This document shows, one piece after another, positions 10,946 to 20,344 of a DNA stretch of 64,000 bases (the first letter of the stretch is position 1; every line of letters starts with the position of its first letter). Origin of the DNA: Coenobita brevimanus. Lineage: Eukaryota; Arthropoda; Malacostraca; Decapoda; Coenobitidae. Under the pieces are notes generated by a model. The model made no database searches and was not told the DNA's origin. It worked only from the letters and a program-made list of their open reading frames with translations. The position numbers were made by a program, and so were the translations under genes. The stretch is taken from assembly GCA_032717465.1 (NCBI GenBank), contig CM064681.1, forward strand, positions 11,111,484 through 11,175,483, written 5' to 3'.

Positions 10946-12606
10946 ATGTACGCAATAGGCAGGATGCCGGTGGGGAAGGCAGCAGGTGTGTCTGGGTTGA
11001 CTGTCGAAATGTTGAAGGCCTCAGGAGATATAGGGATGAGCTTAGTCACTGACCTGATAAATATGATTATTTATGAGTGTGTTGTCCCAGATGATTGGTT
11101 GAAGAGTGTAATTGTAAATGTGTATAAAAGGAAGGGTGATGCCTTGGAAAGAGGAAATTATAGAGGTATAATGCTCTTAGATCAGATAATGAAGGTAATG
11201 GAGAGAGTTCTAGAAGGTATGATTAGAGAAAGTGTGAAAGTTGATGAGATGCAGTTTGGGTTTATGCCAGGCAGGGTGACCACTGATGCCATATTCATTG
11301 TTCGACAGTTTCAGGAAAAATATATTGGGAAGAAAAGGGATCTGTATTTTGTTTTTGTTAATTTGGAAAAGGCCTTTGACAGAGTCTCTAGAGAGAGGGT
11401 GAAGTGGGCAATGAGAAAGCTTGGCTTGGAGGAGTGGCTGGTTAGGGTGGTTATGGCCATGTATGTGGGTGCTCATACCCAGGTAAGAGTGAATGGAGAT
11501 TTGAGCGATGAGTTTTCTGTGAACGTTAGTGTCATCAGGGGTCAGTTTTGAGTCCCATGTTGTTTATCATGGTACTTCAATCCCTTTCACGTGACTTCAG
11601 ATACGGACTACCGTGGGACATGTTGTACAGTATGCTGATGATTGTTGATTGCAGAGAACGAAAGAGAGGCGGAAGAAAGATTTAGGAAGTGGAGAGATGG
11701 TATGGGGCATAAGGGCTTAAGGGTAAATGCAGATAAAACAAAAGTGATGATATCTAAGGTTGGTGGCGGTACTGTCAAAGACGAGGGAGAGTGGACATGT
11801 GCAGTTTGCCACAAGGGTGTGGGAAGTAATTCCATCTTGTGTAGTGTTTGTGATAAATGGGTGCTTAAGAGATGTAGTAGTATCAGAGGTAGACTGCGAG
11901 ATAATGCTGATTTTATGTGTGCGGCGTGTTGAGGAGAGCAGGTGGAGATTGTCAGTTGTGAAAGGGTAGAACTTGCTGGTGAATCTCTTGAGTGTGTGGA
12001 AGAGTTTTATTATTTGGGAGACATGTTGTGTGCTGGAAGTGGGGCTGGAACTAGCTTTGTTGCCAGGGTGAGAAGTGGTTGGAAGAAGTTCAGGGAGCTG
12101 TTGCCTCTCCTGACATTGAGAGGACTCTCCCTATGTGCTAAGGGGTCTTTGTATGCAGCATGTGTTAGGAGTGTAATGCTGTATGGTAGTGAGACCTGGG
12201 CAGTAAAGGAGGAGGATGTTCGCAGGCTCAGACTTACAGAAATGAGAATGGTTAGGTGGGTGTGCAGTGTGTCCCTGCATGCAAGGGCTGGGGGGGCTGG
12301 GTTTACGATGGAAGAGTTGAGAGATAGGATGGGACTGGAGTGTATTGGTGTTGTGATGAGGAGAGGTAGATTTAGGTGATTTGGGCATGTGGAGAGGATG
12401 GAGGATAATAATTGGGTACAGAAAGTGAGAAGTGTTAATGTTGGGGATAGGGCTGCAAGAGTTAGACCTAAAAAGACCTGTGATGAGGTCATTGAATGTG
12501 ACCCGAAGGATAAAGGACTGAATAGGGAAGCTACCAGAGATTGAGCAGCTTGGAGAGCCACCATTAGGTGACGAAGGCCGATGCATGCAAGCATGTTGGA
12601 GCATTC
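10946..12606 (+). mobile_element. LINE copy, 3' piece (RT, zinc-finger-like segment, C-terminus)
   Basis: The LINE resumes with AIGRMPVGKAAGVSG and runs through the RT: RGNYRGIMLLDQIMKVMER, FGFMPGRVTTDAIF, FVNLEKAFDRV, then a frame break near 11,550 and the catalytic YADD at 11,631-11,642. The thumb follows (KGLRVNADKTKVMISKV). Next comes an unusual cysteine-rich insert at 11,798-11,932: CAVCHKGVGSNSILC, CDKWV and a terminal CAAC, spaced like a PHD-type finger. The end domain is at 11,942-12,379 (YYLGDMLCAG, GSETWAVKEED, RRLRLTEMRMVRWV), and coding remains continue to about 12,560. The 3' end (GGAGAGCCACCATTAGGTGA, then GATGCATGCAAGCATGTTGG) also recurs at 45,924. At least three frame breaks show that the copy is dead. 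Confidence 0.88.
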
Positions 12607-12638
12607 AGAAATGAAAAGACAAATTACTACTTTTTCAG

Positions 12639-12665
12639 GGCAGGCGACACCCCCTTTGAAGACAT
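12639..12665 (+). pseudogene. RAD6-type E2, exon 3 relic, copy 1
   Basis: Immediately after TACTTTTTCAG the sequence reads, in the frame set by the exon 2 donor, G-A-G-D-T-P-F-E-D. This matches the short GPEDTPFED segment that follows IFG in RAD6/UBE2A. It then runs into unrelated sequence without a donor. It lies about 6.7 kb downstream of exon 2 and directly after the 3' end of the LINE insertion. Confidence 0.55.
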
Positions 12666-12760
12666 TAATATCACTTTTTTCCTCCCCTAATGGGATTAAG
12701 GCATCTGGCTATAGATAGATTGGTATATAGATTATTATTATTATTATTTTTTTTTTTCAG
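12666..12760. repeat. Tail of interspersed repeat D plus ATT/T tract
   Basis: TGGGATTAAGGCATCTGGCT followed by ATAGATAGATTGG matches the 3' end of the repeat at 17,770-17,890. An ATT run and a T run form the polypyrimidine tract before 12,761. Confidence 0.5.
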
Positions 12761-12940
12761 GCAGACAACGTCCCCTTTGAAGCTGGTACTTTGGTGTAGC
12801 GCCGCCAACCTGTCACCATGAAGTCGGTCAGCAAGGTGTTCCAGGCCAATGTTTACTTGGATGGTGGCATTTCAGGGACATTCTATTCTAATTTGATGGT
12901 AAATTAGACTGAACTGATTCTACGTCCCCTGGAGTTAACA
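12761..12940 (+). pseudogene. RAD6-type E2, exon 3-5 relic, copy 2
   Basis: After a long T-rich acceptor (12,740-12,760) the sequence encodes VPFEAGT, a stop (TAG at 12,797-12,799), then QPVTMKSVSKVFQANVYLDG and GIS. This aligns with PFEDGT and with the [21 protein letters not shown] block that precedes the catalytic cysteine of RAD6/UBE2A. About eight codons between the two blocks are deleted. The first codon is shifted by one base, and the residue at the catalytic cysteine position is serine. A further frameshift leads to a DIL-like remnant, and the relic peters out before ATGTAAGTATC at about 12,940. The copy cannot encode an active E2. Confidence 0.68.
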
Positions 12941-13315
12941 TGTAAGTATCACATCCATTGGCAGAATCTTGTGTAATTTAGCAATGAATGTGACAGTCAT
13001 CAAACACTGCATGCTGCATATTAACTATTGTTCATTCACTGTAACTTGGCCCAGATTTTCATCATTTTGCAGCTTTCCATAGTTTTGAGGAGGAATGAGG
13101 TCTGTAGTCATGTGGTAAGTTCAGTAAAATAATGTTCTGTGGGAATTTTGGTGTGACAGCAAGCCACCTATTCAGATATCTCAAGGATGCCCCAGAATAA
13201 CATTAAAAACCTGTTGGCGGTCACTGAAACTGCTGGCATCAGCCTAAGGACACCCGTATTGAAAGTGTATAACTGGCACATTTCACTTGGATTTTTTCGT
13301 CAACTATTCTCTTCT

Positions 13316-13532
13316 ATTCTGTCATCCAGTCCTACACTGTCCCATGAAGAGCGTTGGAGCCCGGAGCTAGGTAAGTTGGTCCTGACATTGAAGATGAGAG
13401 TGACCAGCCTCACTCATCCCTGAGTGGCATTACATGAGCAATAACCCCAACCATCCCTTGGATATAAACATTCACCGGCTCAATCCGATTGGAGCACCGC
13501 AATTACCCACTAAACCACCAGGCGCCAAAATT
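13316..13532 (-). mobile_element. tRNA-like SINE (family A), copy 3
   Basis: This is a minus-strand copy with a well-preserved head (GGCGCCTGGTGGTTTAGTGG). The GGAT tail has eroded to CATCCAG at 13,323. It is not followed by repeat C. Confidence 0.72.
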
Positions 13533-13769
13533 TGGTTATATGCACAATCTATAAAATTTACATGTTTGCTGCTGTGATTCATTTTTTATCCAGGTTCTGC
13601 CTCATGGAGCCCCAGTAGGATTAAATTGATTTTATTTTCAGGAGGCAGTTTTTTTTTGATCAAGTAAATGATAACATGTGTACCGCAGTGACTGAACAGA
13701 CAGGAGCTACAGCTGTATCTTAATACACCCTTTTTTCCTATTGCTTCTAATACCCCCCTTGTTGTATGT

Positions 13770-14095
13770 TGCAGGGGAGGGAGGAGGAGGAGGAGGGAGA
13801 GGGAGTGGAGGGGAGGGAGGACATAGGGGGGGAAGGAAGGAAGGGGGATGAAGGGGGAGAGAGGAGGGAGAGGGAGATGGAGGAAGCTGCTTTTCAGGGA
13901 AGAGGAAGAGGGAAGAAGGATGACCAAAGGTGGAAAGACTAGGAGGGGAAAGGAAGAAAGGAGAGAAAGATGGGGTGGAGAGACAGGAAGGAGGAAGAAG
14001 GAATATGAAGGGAGGGATGGAGGGGATGGGAACTAGTGGGGGGGGGTGGAAGGGGGAGGGAACAAGTGGAGGGAAAGAATGTGGCGGTTGGTGGA
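13770..14095. repeat. Purine-rich GGAGGA/GGGA tract
   Basis: About 320 bases are almost entirely purine on the plus strand, built of AGGAGGGAGAGGGAGTGG-type units. The open frames across it are low complexity and are not called as genes. Confidence 0.8.
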
Positions 14096-14334
14096 ATCTG
14101 CCAGCTTTGGTCTGCCTGGCTGGAGCTGTGGCTGGTGAAGGATGTTTACATTTTATTATAAGATTTTTTCCTTTTTCTTCCCAATAATTGTTTTTATGAT
14201 GATAATATTGACTTTAACTTGTATTGCACACATTCCTGAGTATTTCTAAAACTTACTAATTGATATTTTTCATGGAGTGTTTAGTGTCAGTGTCATGGCT
14301 CAAATGAATTTTCCCTTTCAGGGGTATGAGTCTG

Positions 14335-14420
14335 GGGGATAGGACAGCAAGATGGCAAAAAAACAGCATGACATGGAGGTGAAGTAATATGTGGGCACCT
14401 TTCTGGCATCAAGGCAGTTA
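14335..14420 (+). repeat. Interspersed repeat D copy
   Basis: This is a diverged copy of the unit at 17,770-17,890: a GACATGGAGG core, then GGCATCAAGGCA. The tail is degraded here. Confidence 0.45.
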
Positions 14421-14671
14421 GCTGTACAGGACTACCACCACCACAGCTACCAGAACTACCATAGCCACTACTAGTGCAACCACAGCCATCAATTTGCTAT
14501 TGAACGCTATCGCTGGAGGGGGCATTTAACTGGATACCAATTTGATCAGTGTGCCGTAACCTTATGTATTATTTTTTTGTGCATGTTACTTCCATATGGC
14601 TGTATATAGCTTATGAGGCTTTTCTACAGGGGTTAGATATACATAGACTTTCACCAACCAAAGTGATGATA

Positions 14672-14803
14672 TATATGGTTACCACCCAGCATAGTAAATG
14701 GCTTCCTGGTGTACAGGAAACCACTTGGCTTGACACTCAGTGTAGAGTCACTCACAGGCAGAAGGAGGAGGAAAGAATGAAGAAAAGAATGACAGAAGAG
14801 GGA
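14672..14803. repeat. Interspersed repeat C, solo copy
   Basis: The same unit as at 5,493 occurs here without the SINE partner, including GGTTACCACCCAGCATAG, the GGCTTCCTGGTGTACAGG hairpin arm and CACAGGCAGAAGGAGGAGG. This shows that repeat C can move or spread independently of SINE A. Confidence 0.7.
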
Positions 14804-15224
14804 ATGTACAGTATTACAAATTATTTACATTTAGATTAGACATTCAGGAGAAATACACCAGATTACACTACTACTACTGCTAGTACTACCACTATCATAT
14901 ACCTTAACTTGCCCAACACTGTCTTCAGTAAGCCATTTCATACATAGTTCAGTGGCAGAACAAGACAATGCTACAACTAATTATCCTTTCCACAGCATTT
15001 CTTTGTGACTAGTAGCATATTCTATTGTTCATTTATTGTTCAAACTCAAAATTCAAGATGCTGAGAATTATTAAACAAAAAAGAAGCCCATAGCATTATT
15101 TTAATAGGCTTTTGTTACAGCTCAGTTTTCAAGACTGGGAGCTGCCACTTTTAGATCAAATTAAAGTGAAATGAGTATAGTACGAGTATATTCTATTGTT
15201 TATCCTTACAAGATCATTTTAAGA

Positions 15225-15420
15225 TGAGGGGCAGTTTAGGACAAGTCAGTCTCTCATTCTCCATCCTCTCCATATAGCCAAACCATCTCAGAGTATTTCT
15301 CTTAACACTTACAACCACATCAACACCACAATGCTCCTTTACTTCTTCATTTGTCAGTTTGTCTGTTTGTCTTATCACAGCATATAATAACCATCTTTCC
15401 ATCTTGACTACCGAGATGTC
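15225..15420 (-). mobile_element. LINE C-terminal fragment
   Basis: The minus strand reads VDVVVSVKRNTLRWFGYMER and MENERLTCPK, the conserved carboxyl end of a LINE ORF2. It is the same family as the tandemised piece at 2,385-2,815. The fragment ends exactly where the next SINE A copy begins. Confidence 0.65.
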
Positions 15421-15642
15421 CCATCCATCCATCATCCAATCCTACACTGCCCCATGAGGAGCGTAGGAGCCCGGGGCTAGGCAGCTGGTCCCGACATTTA
15501 AGATGAGAGTGACCAGCCTCACTCATCCCTGGGTGGCATTACATGAGCAATCAACCCCAACCATCCCTTGGATATAAACCTTCACCAGTTCAATCCGACT
15601 GGAGCGCAATAATTACCCACTAAACCACCAGGTGCCAAAATT
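15418..15642 (-). mobile_element. tRNA-like SINE (family A), copy 4
   Basis: This minus-strand copy has an intact CCATCCATCC tail at 15,420 and the GGCACCTGGTGGTTTAGTGG head near 15,632. Confidence 0.72.
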
Positions 15643-15664
15643 TGGTTACAGGATATTAATGCTA

Positions 15665-15842
15665 GAATATGAAGCATTTAAGTGTGGATGTTACGAGGTG
15701 GAGTCAAGATTCAGGGGCTAGAATGAGGGAGTGAGTGTGTGGCCCATTCAACTGGATAGACTTTAGTTGGTTTGTCATTCTGTTATTTCTGGCTCTCTGC
15801 ACCCTACCTCACACCATTCTAGGGTTGGAAAGTAGGTCTGGA
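15665..15842 (+). mobile_element. SINE-like family B copy with expanded tail
   Basis: This diverged plus-strand copy contains GTGTGGCCCATTCAACTGGA and TAGGGTTGGAAAGTAGGTC. It runs straight into a 300-base GATGAT array, which looks like an expansion of the element's own tail. Confidence 0.6.
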
Positions 15843-15872
15843 TGATGATGATGATGATGGTGGTGGTGATGA

Positions 15873-15906
<34 letters not shown>

Positions 15907-16137
15907 GGTGATGATGATGAGAATGATGATGGTCATAGTGATGATTGATGATGATGGTGAAAACAATGATGATGGTGATGGTGACTGACTATGGTGATGA
16001 TGATGACAGCAGCAATGATGAAAGTGATGGTGGTGATGGTGATGAAAAAGATAATGATGTTGATTGATTGTGGGGAAGATGATGACGACAGTGATGATTG
16101 TGAAAGTGATGGTGGTGATGATGGTGGTGGTGATGAT
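15840..16137. repeat. (GATGAT/GGTGAT)n array
   Basis: A long imperfect trinucleotide array starts at the 3' end of the family B copy. The open frames across it are low complexity. Confidence 0.9.
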
Positions 16138-16254
16138 TTCTTTCTTTTTTCAGGACCATGTTGCTATGATCAAGGAAGGTGTATCAGTGTTGGTCTCTCT
16201 CCTGTCATCACTTACCCTGGCCAAGCAGGTACAGGTGACTCAGTGTGTCCTAGT

Positions 16255-16890
16255 CAGAGGTGGCCACCTTTAATCAAATAGTTCACTTCGTTAACCATTA
16301 ATCCGTTAACCAAAAAGTTAACTTCCATAACTGTTAATCAGTTAATTTGTTAAAAATGTCACGGAAGTTATCGATAAACCGTTCATGTTAATGTGTATTT
16401 TAAAAAAAGAAAAAAGATTTTTGCCCTAAAACCACTTTATAAAGTTTATCAGATCTAAAGATGTACGTAAATAGAATATAATATGCTAAACACGCAGAGA
16501 AGATGGAAATGCAATAGAATGTATGTAGTGTAGTAGATGAATTGTGAAGCCGTGGAAGTTAGTGGTCGTTAGCAAAGACCAAGGAGGCAAAGAGCCTTTG
16601 TAATCCAGTACAACAAATCCACAATACACGCACACACACTAGCACAAAACTCAGTCTCATGCGACACACAAAATTCGGCTATGTCTGCTGTCGTGGCTTG
16701 GCACGGGTAAATTAAATAAAACGTGTGTAACTGGTTATCTTATATTTTTGGCTTAATGGACTTCAGTGAAATGTAACGGAAGTTAATAAGTCCAATAATG
16801 ATTTCCACAGTTAACTTAAAAGCTACATCGTTAACATAAAAGTTAAGCATTAATTAATGATTAACGGATTAACGGCATGGTGGCCAGTAA
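16255..16890. mobile_element. AT-rich inverted-repeat element, hAT-like MITE
   Basis: The left end is CAGAGGTGGCCACCTTTAATC. The right end, read in reverse, has GGCCACCATGCCGTTAATCC. Both halves are packed with GTTAA and TTAATCCGTTAA motifs in opposite orientation. CAGAGGTGG-type ends are typical of hAT elements. The right terminus is eroded, and I cannot confirm an 8-base target duplication. There is no transposase reading frame. Confidence 0.4.
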
Positions 16891-17063
16891 CATTTTTTTT
16901 TTCAAGTCATTTGAGGAATTTTTTTTTTTTTTCTAGTAATTTGAGTCATTCTTGTCAGTTGAGGAAGCTCCCAAATACCTTTTCCTAAGCAGTGTACTTA
17001 TTTCCTTTTTTTATTTCCTTTTTTTTTTTTTATACAGAAGATAAACAGAGGAAGGAAAAATCT

Positions 17064-17278
17064 ATCCATCCATCATCCAGTCCTACATTGCCCCATGAGG
17101 AGCATAGAAGCCTGGGGCTAGGCAGTTGGTCCTGACATTTAAGATGAGAGTGACCAGCCTCACTCATCCCAGGGTGGCATTACATGAGCAATAAACCCCA
17201 ACCACCCCTTGGATATAAACCTTCACAGGCTCAATCCAATTGGAGCACAATAATTATCCACTAAACCACCAAGCGCCA
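17064..17278 (-). mobile_element. tRNA-like SINE (family A), copy 5
   Basis: This minus-strand copy has its tail at 17,064 (CCATCCATCATCC). The head is slightly eroded (CCTGGCGCTTGGTGGTTTAG). Confidence 0.72.
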
Positions 17279-17504
17279 GGAAGGAAAAAAAAAAAATGGA
17301 ATCCATATACCAGATAACAAGTGTCCTCCTTTCATAAAAAATCTATAACTCTTGAACTTGAACTACTGTAGGTTGAAGTTTTGGGGGAAAGTATTCTGGG
17401 GAAGTGAGTTCCAAAGAGAAGCAGTTTGGGGAATAAATGAAATCTGGTAGGCAGAAGTTGTTCAGTATGGCAGTGTATCAGAGTGTAAAAAAAAATAAAA
17501 ATAC

Positions 17505-17640
17505 CCAGATGAGGTCATAGAGTGTGACCCCAGGGATAAGAGACTGATAGAGAGGGTGCTAGAGATTGAGCAGCATGGAGAGCAGCCTTCCAGTGATCAT
17601 GACCTACACATACAAGCTTGTAGGAGCCTTGATAAATGAT
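17505..17640 (+). mobile_element. LINE 3' end fragment
   Basis: GATGAGGTCATAGAGTGTGA through GCTAGAGATTGAGCAGCATG matches the last 130 bases of the LINE at 12,480-12,606. It is a heavily 5'-truncated insertion, followed by GATAGATAG-type sequence. Confidence 0.6.
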
Positions 17641-17769
17641 AGATGGACAGGTATATAGACAGACAAGTAGACAGATAGACATAAATAGACAAACAGATAG
17701 CAAGATATATAATGCTTTGTTTTGATGCACAGTGAGTAGATTTAATTGATTCTCTTTTTTTCTTTTTTT

Positions 17770-17890
17770 TCTAGATCTGGGAGCAGGGCAATGAAATGGC
17801 GGGGAAAGGGCGACATGGAGGCGATTTGTTTGTGGCCACCCCTTACAGGATCAAGGCATCTCGCAATGGATTGATAGATAGACAGATAGT
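17770..17890 (+). repeat. Interspersed repeat D, best copy
   Basis: The unit runs GGGAGCAGGGCAATGAAATG, then GGCGACATGGAGGCGATTTG, then GGATCAAGGCATCTCGCAAT, and ends in a (GATA) tail. Related remnants lie at 12,666 and 14,335. It resembles a SINE or a LINE tail. Confidence 0.5.
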
Positions 17891-17994
17891 AAAGCACACA
17901 ACATGGCCCATAATGACCTCCATCAGTGCTGCCTTCAGTTGGACTCTGATGTGGTGACTGATAGGAAGGTAAGAGCATGGCTTAGTGTAAGAAG

Positions 17995-18180
17995 TGGAGT
18001 ATAGTAGTGGTAGTAAGGGTTTTAATAGTAGTAGTGGTTGTAGTGGGAGTAGTAGTTACAGTAGTAGTAGTTGTTGTTGTAGCAGCAGTAGTAATAGTGA
18101 TGGTTGTAGCAGTGGTAATAGTAGTAGCACAGTAGTAGTAATAGTAGTAGTAGTTGTTGTGATGGTTGTAGTAGTAGTCA
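17995..18180. repeat. (GTA)n imperfect trinucleotide array
   Basis: Repeats of GTA, GTT and AGT give serine- or valine-rich frames with no coding character. Confidence 0.85.
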
Positions 18181-18199
18181 AACAAAGAGGCATTGATGT

Positions 18200-18335
18200 T
18201 TAATTTATACAGGCATGTTGGAGCCTGTATAAAGGATACAAACAGAGAGGGGTTGATATCGTAGGTTTATTGTTTATAAAGGCTCCAACGTGCCTTTATA
18301 AACGATACAAACAGAGAGGTGTTGATATCGCATCC
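18200..18335. repeat. Short tandem repeat, about 65-70 bp
   Basis: ACAAACAGAGAGGNGTTGAT recurs at about 18,239 and 18,308, with a weaker first copy at 18,180. TTTATAAAGGCTCCAACGTG at 18,272 folds back on GCCTTTATAAA. Confidence 0.6.
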
Positions 18336-18444
18336 TCACACAATTAGTGCAGATTTAAAGACAGTGTTATTCTTGCATGAAAAAATATTTTGGAAATTGG
18401 CTGTTTGGATTCAGTAATGTGTGCTGTATTGTAAATGAGTTTTT

Positions 18445-18668
18445 ATTCCTGTAGAACGGATTGACTACTGGATACGTTTATGTGAAGCTACAGAATGTGG
18501 TGAATGTTTTTGGCGTATCAGATTCTGGGGGTTTGAATGATGAGTGAATGGAAGTGTGGCCCATTGGATTGGGCAAACTTGGGCTGTCTGGACACTGCTA
18601 CTCCTCACCCTGCCCTAGGGTGGGAAAGGAGGTCCCGATGATGATGATAATGATGATGATGATGATAG
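18445..18668 (+). mobile_element. SINE-like family B, best copy
   Basis: This is a plus-strand copy of about 220 bases: GGATACGTTTATGTGAAGCT, GTGTGGCCCATTGGATTGGG, CTGCTACTCCTCACCCTGCC, GGTGGGAAAGGAGGTCCC, then GATGATGATGATAATGATG. It forms an inverted pair with 20,812-20,985. Confidence 0.72.
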
Positions 18669-18799
18669 AACAGTAATGAGAAGCTTCACAGTCTGTTGCA
18701 TAACACAAGCGTTGTGGCCGCCCTGGATGCTGGTACCTTCAGCCTGTATGTTTTTCTTTAAAGTGTGTGTATGTGTGTGTGTTCTTACATAATTGTATC

Positions 18800-19530
18800 T
18801 TTACAGCAATGAGTCAGGCTTGTACTGTCCCATGTATGAAACCATTTTTATCAAACATATCCTGAAACTTGTGAATTTTTTTGGCACACACTATTTCATT
18901 TGGTAGTGCATTCCACTGATCAGTTTCCCTATTTGGGAAACTGAATTTCCTTACATCTTTATCACCTCTCTTTGTAAGTAGTTTTTTTTGCAGTGTCGTC
19001 TTGCTGATGCTTCCCCATAGGTTATATATTAATTTATGTCTTATTTTCTCTCTCCCTGAGATAATTTATACAGCATAACCACGTCTCCTCTTTTCCTTCT
19101 CTCCTGTAGTGTTGGTAGATTCAGTTTTTCAAGTCTTTCTTCGTGGCTTAGATCTCTTAAGCTTGGTACCCATCTTGTAGCTGCCCTTTGTATATTTTCA
19201 GTCCTATCTTTGTGTTTTTTGAGATGAGGATTCCACACTACTGTGCATACTCCAGGTTTGGTCTAGTGAATGATGTTATTATCTTTCTCAGCATGTCTTC
19301 ATTTACATATGTGAATGCTATTCTCATATTAGCAAGCAGTGTATACATGTTACATACCATCTCACTGATGTGGTCATCTGGAGATAGTCTGTTATTGATA
19401 ATCACTTCTAGGTCTTTCTGCCTTTCTGATATGTGTAGGGATGATCTTTCTAACTTATAATCCCAGTCTGATCTTCTCTCACTATTACCAAACTTAATTA
19501 CATGCCACTTGTCCACATTAAATTCCATTT
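18800..19530 (-). mobile_element. Second LINE family, ORF2 3' part
   Basis: On the minus strand, from 19,530, the sequence reads FNVDKWHVIKFGNSERRSDW, then ISERQKDLEVIINNRLSPDD, NMRIAFTYVNEDMLRKIITS and FTRPNLEYAQ. It continues with WNPHLKKHKDRTENIQRAAT, LPTLQERRKRGDVVMLYKLS and, past a stop near 19,041, a DVRKFSFPNREIDQWNALPN segment. This is the conserved end of CR1/jockey-type LINE ORF2 proteins, after the RT domain. A frameshift joins the two main pieces. The RT catalytic region is absent, so this is a 5'-truncated dead copy. Confidence 0.82.
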
Positions 19531-19669
19531 GCCATTTATTGCTCCATTGTGTGTGTGTGTGGGGGGGAGGGAAGAAGCAACCAGAGGCCAGTGACTATCC
19601 ATGTTGTAGGAATAGCTCTGTTACATTGGCTGAAAACTATGTAGTATTAACTCAGAATTTTCCACCCAC

Positions 19670-19813
19670 AGAAAAAGTAGTTCAGGCCCCTGGATCTGCA
19701 TCCCAAGAAAACCCGTGCCATCTGATGCAGCCTGACAGCGTCAGATGAAGCGCCTCACACCAAAGACATCAAGAGGCGAATTTCCCACCCCACAGGTATG
19801 CCGTCAAGGCATA
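19670..19813 (+). pseudogene. Ribosomal protein uL29 (RPL35) 3' coding relic
   Basis: Read from 19,672 the sequence gives KK, a stop (TAG 19,678-19,680), FRPLDLHPKKTRAI, a second stop (TGA 19,723-19,725), LTASDEAPHTKDIKRR and, after a one-base frame change, FPPHRYAVKA and a TAA. The uL29/RPL35 carboxyl end has KPLDLRPKKTRAxRRRLT and the terminal RKYAVKA, so family and register are clear. An AATAAA lies at 19,813. The piece is preceded by TTTTCCACCCACAG, a good acceptor, which suggests an intron-bearing copy rather than a processed one. The N-terminal two-thirds of the protein is not visible. It is dead, with two stops and a frameshift. Confidence 0.78.
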
Positions 19814-20344
19814 AATAAATGTCGGAATGTTTATTTTTTAACCCCCACTGAACTGTTTTTAATTCCCCCTGAAGAGTTAGATGACAGCAATTTTGTAAGA
19901 ATGTTAGATGACTGCAGTTGTGTAAGAATGATAGAGAATGTTTAATTATCTGTATCTTTTGTCATTTTTCATCCCACAGTGAAAAATAAATTGTCCGTCA
20001 TGGGAAATACAAATTTTAGTTCCCAGAGTCATATCACAAGTGGCTTTTGCAGACTTAACACATCTCTGTGAGTCATTCTCATTGGACCTCAGTATCCTTT
20101 TTTATGCAACTGATAATGAAGAAAATGATGCAGGAGAATGGTTAGTTGCAAAAAGGAAGATAAATCACTAACAAAAAGGAGCTACAGTGCCTTCCATACA
20201 ACTTACAATGTGGCCTCTTGTAGGTTGGGCCATCCACTCGTGTGATAGTTTTCTTTGCTATTTGCATCTTGTGCTTGTAGATTAGTCACTTACAGGTGCA
20301 GCCTAGCATGGACTAACCTACCCTAAGTTTTCCCCTCATATGCT

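Noticed and set aside
10342..11049. Start codon of the envelope-like frame at 11,049
   Set aside because: The first 33 residues are antisense LINE sequence (the same peptide appears antisense to the LINE at the left edge), so the start is chimeric by accident.
16154..16228. Possible 75-base exon (DHVAMIKEGVSVLVSLLSSL) between TTTTTTCAG and GTACAG
   Set aside because: The length and borders look good, but I cannot match it to a family or connect it with other exons. It starts straight after the GATGAT array, whose end could mimic a polypyrimidine tract by chance.
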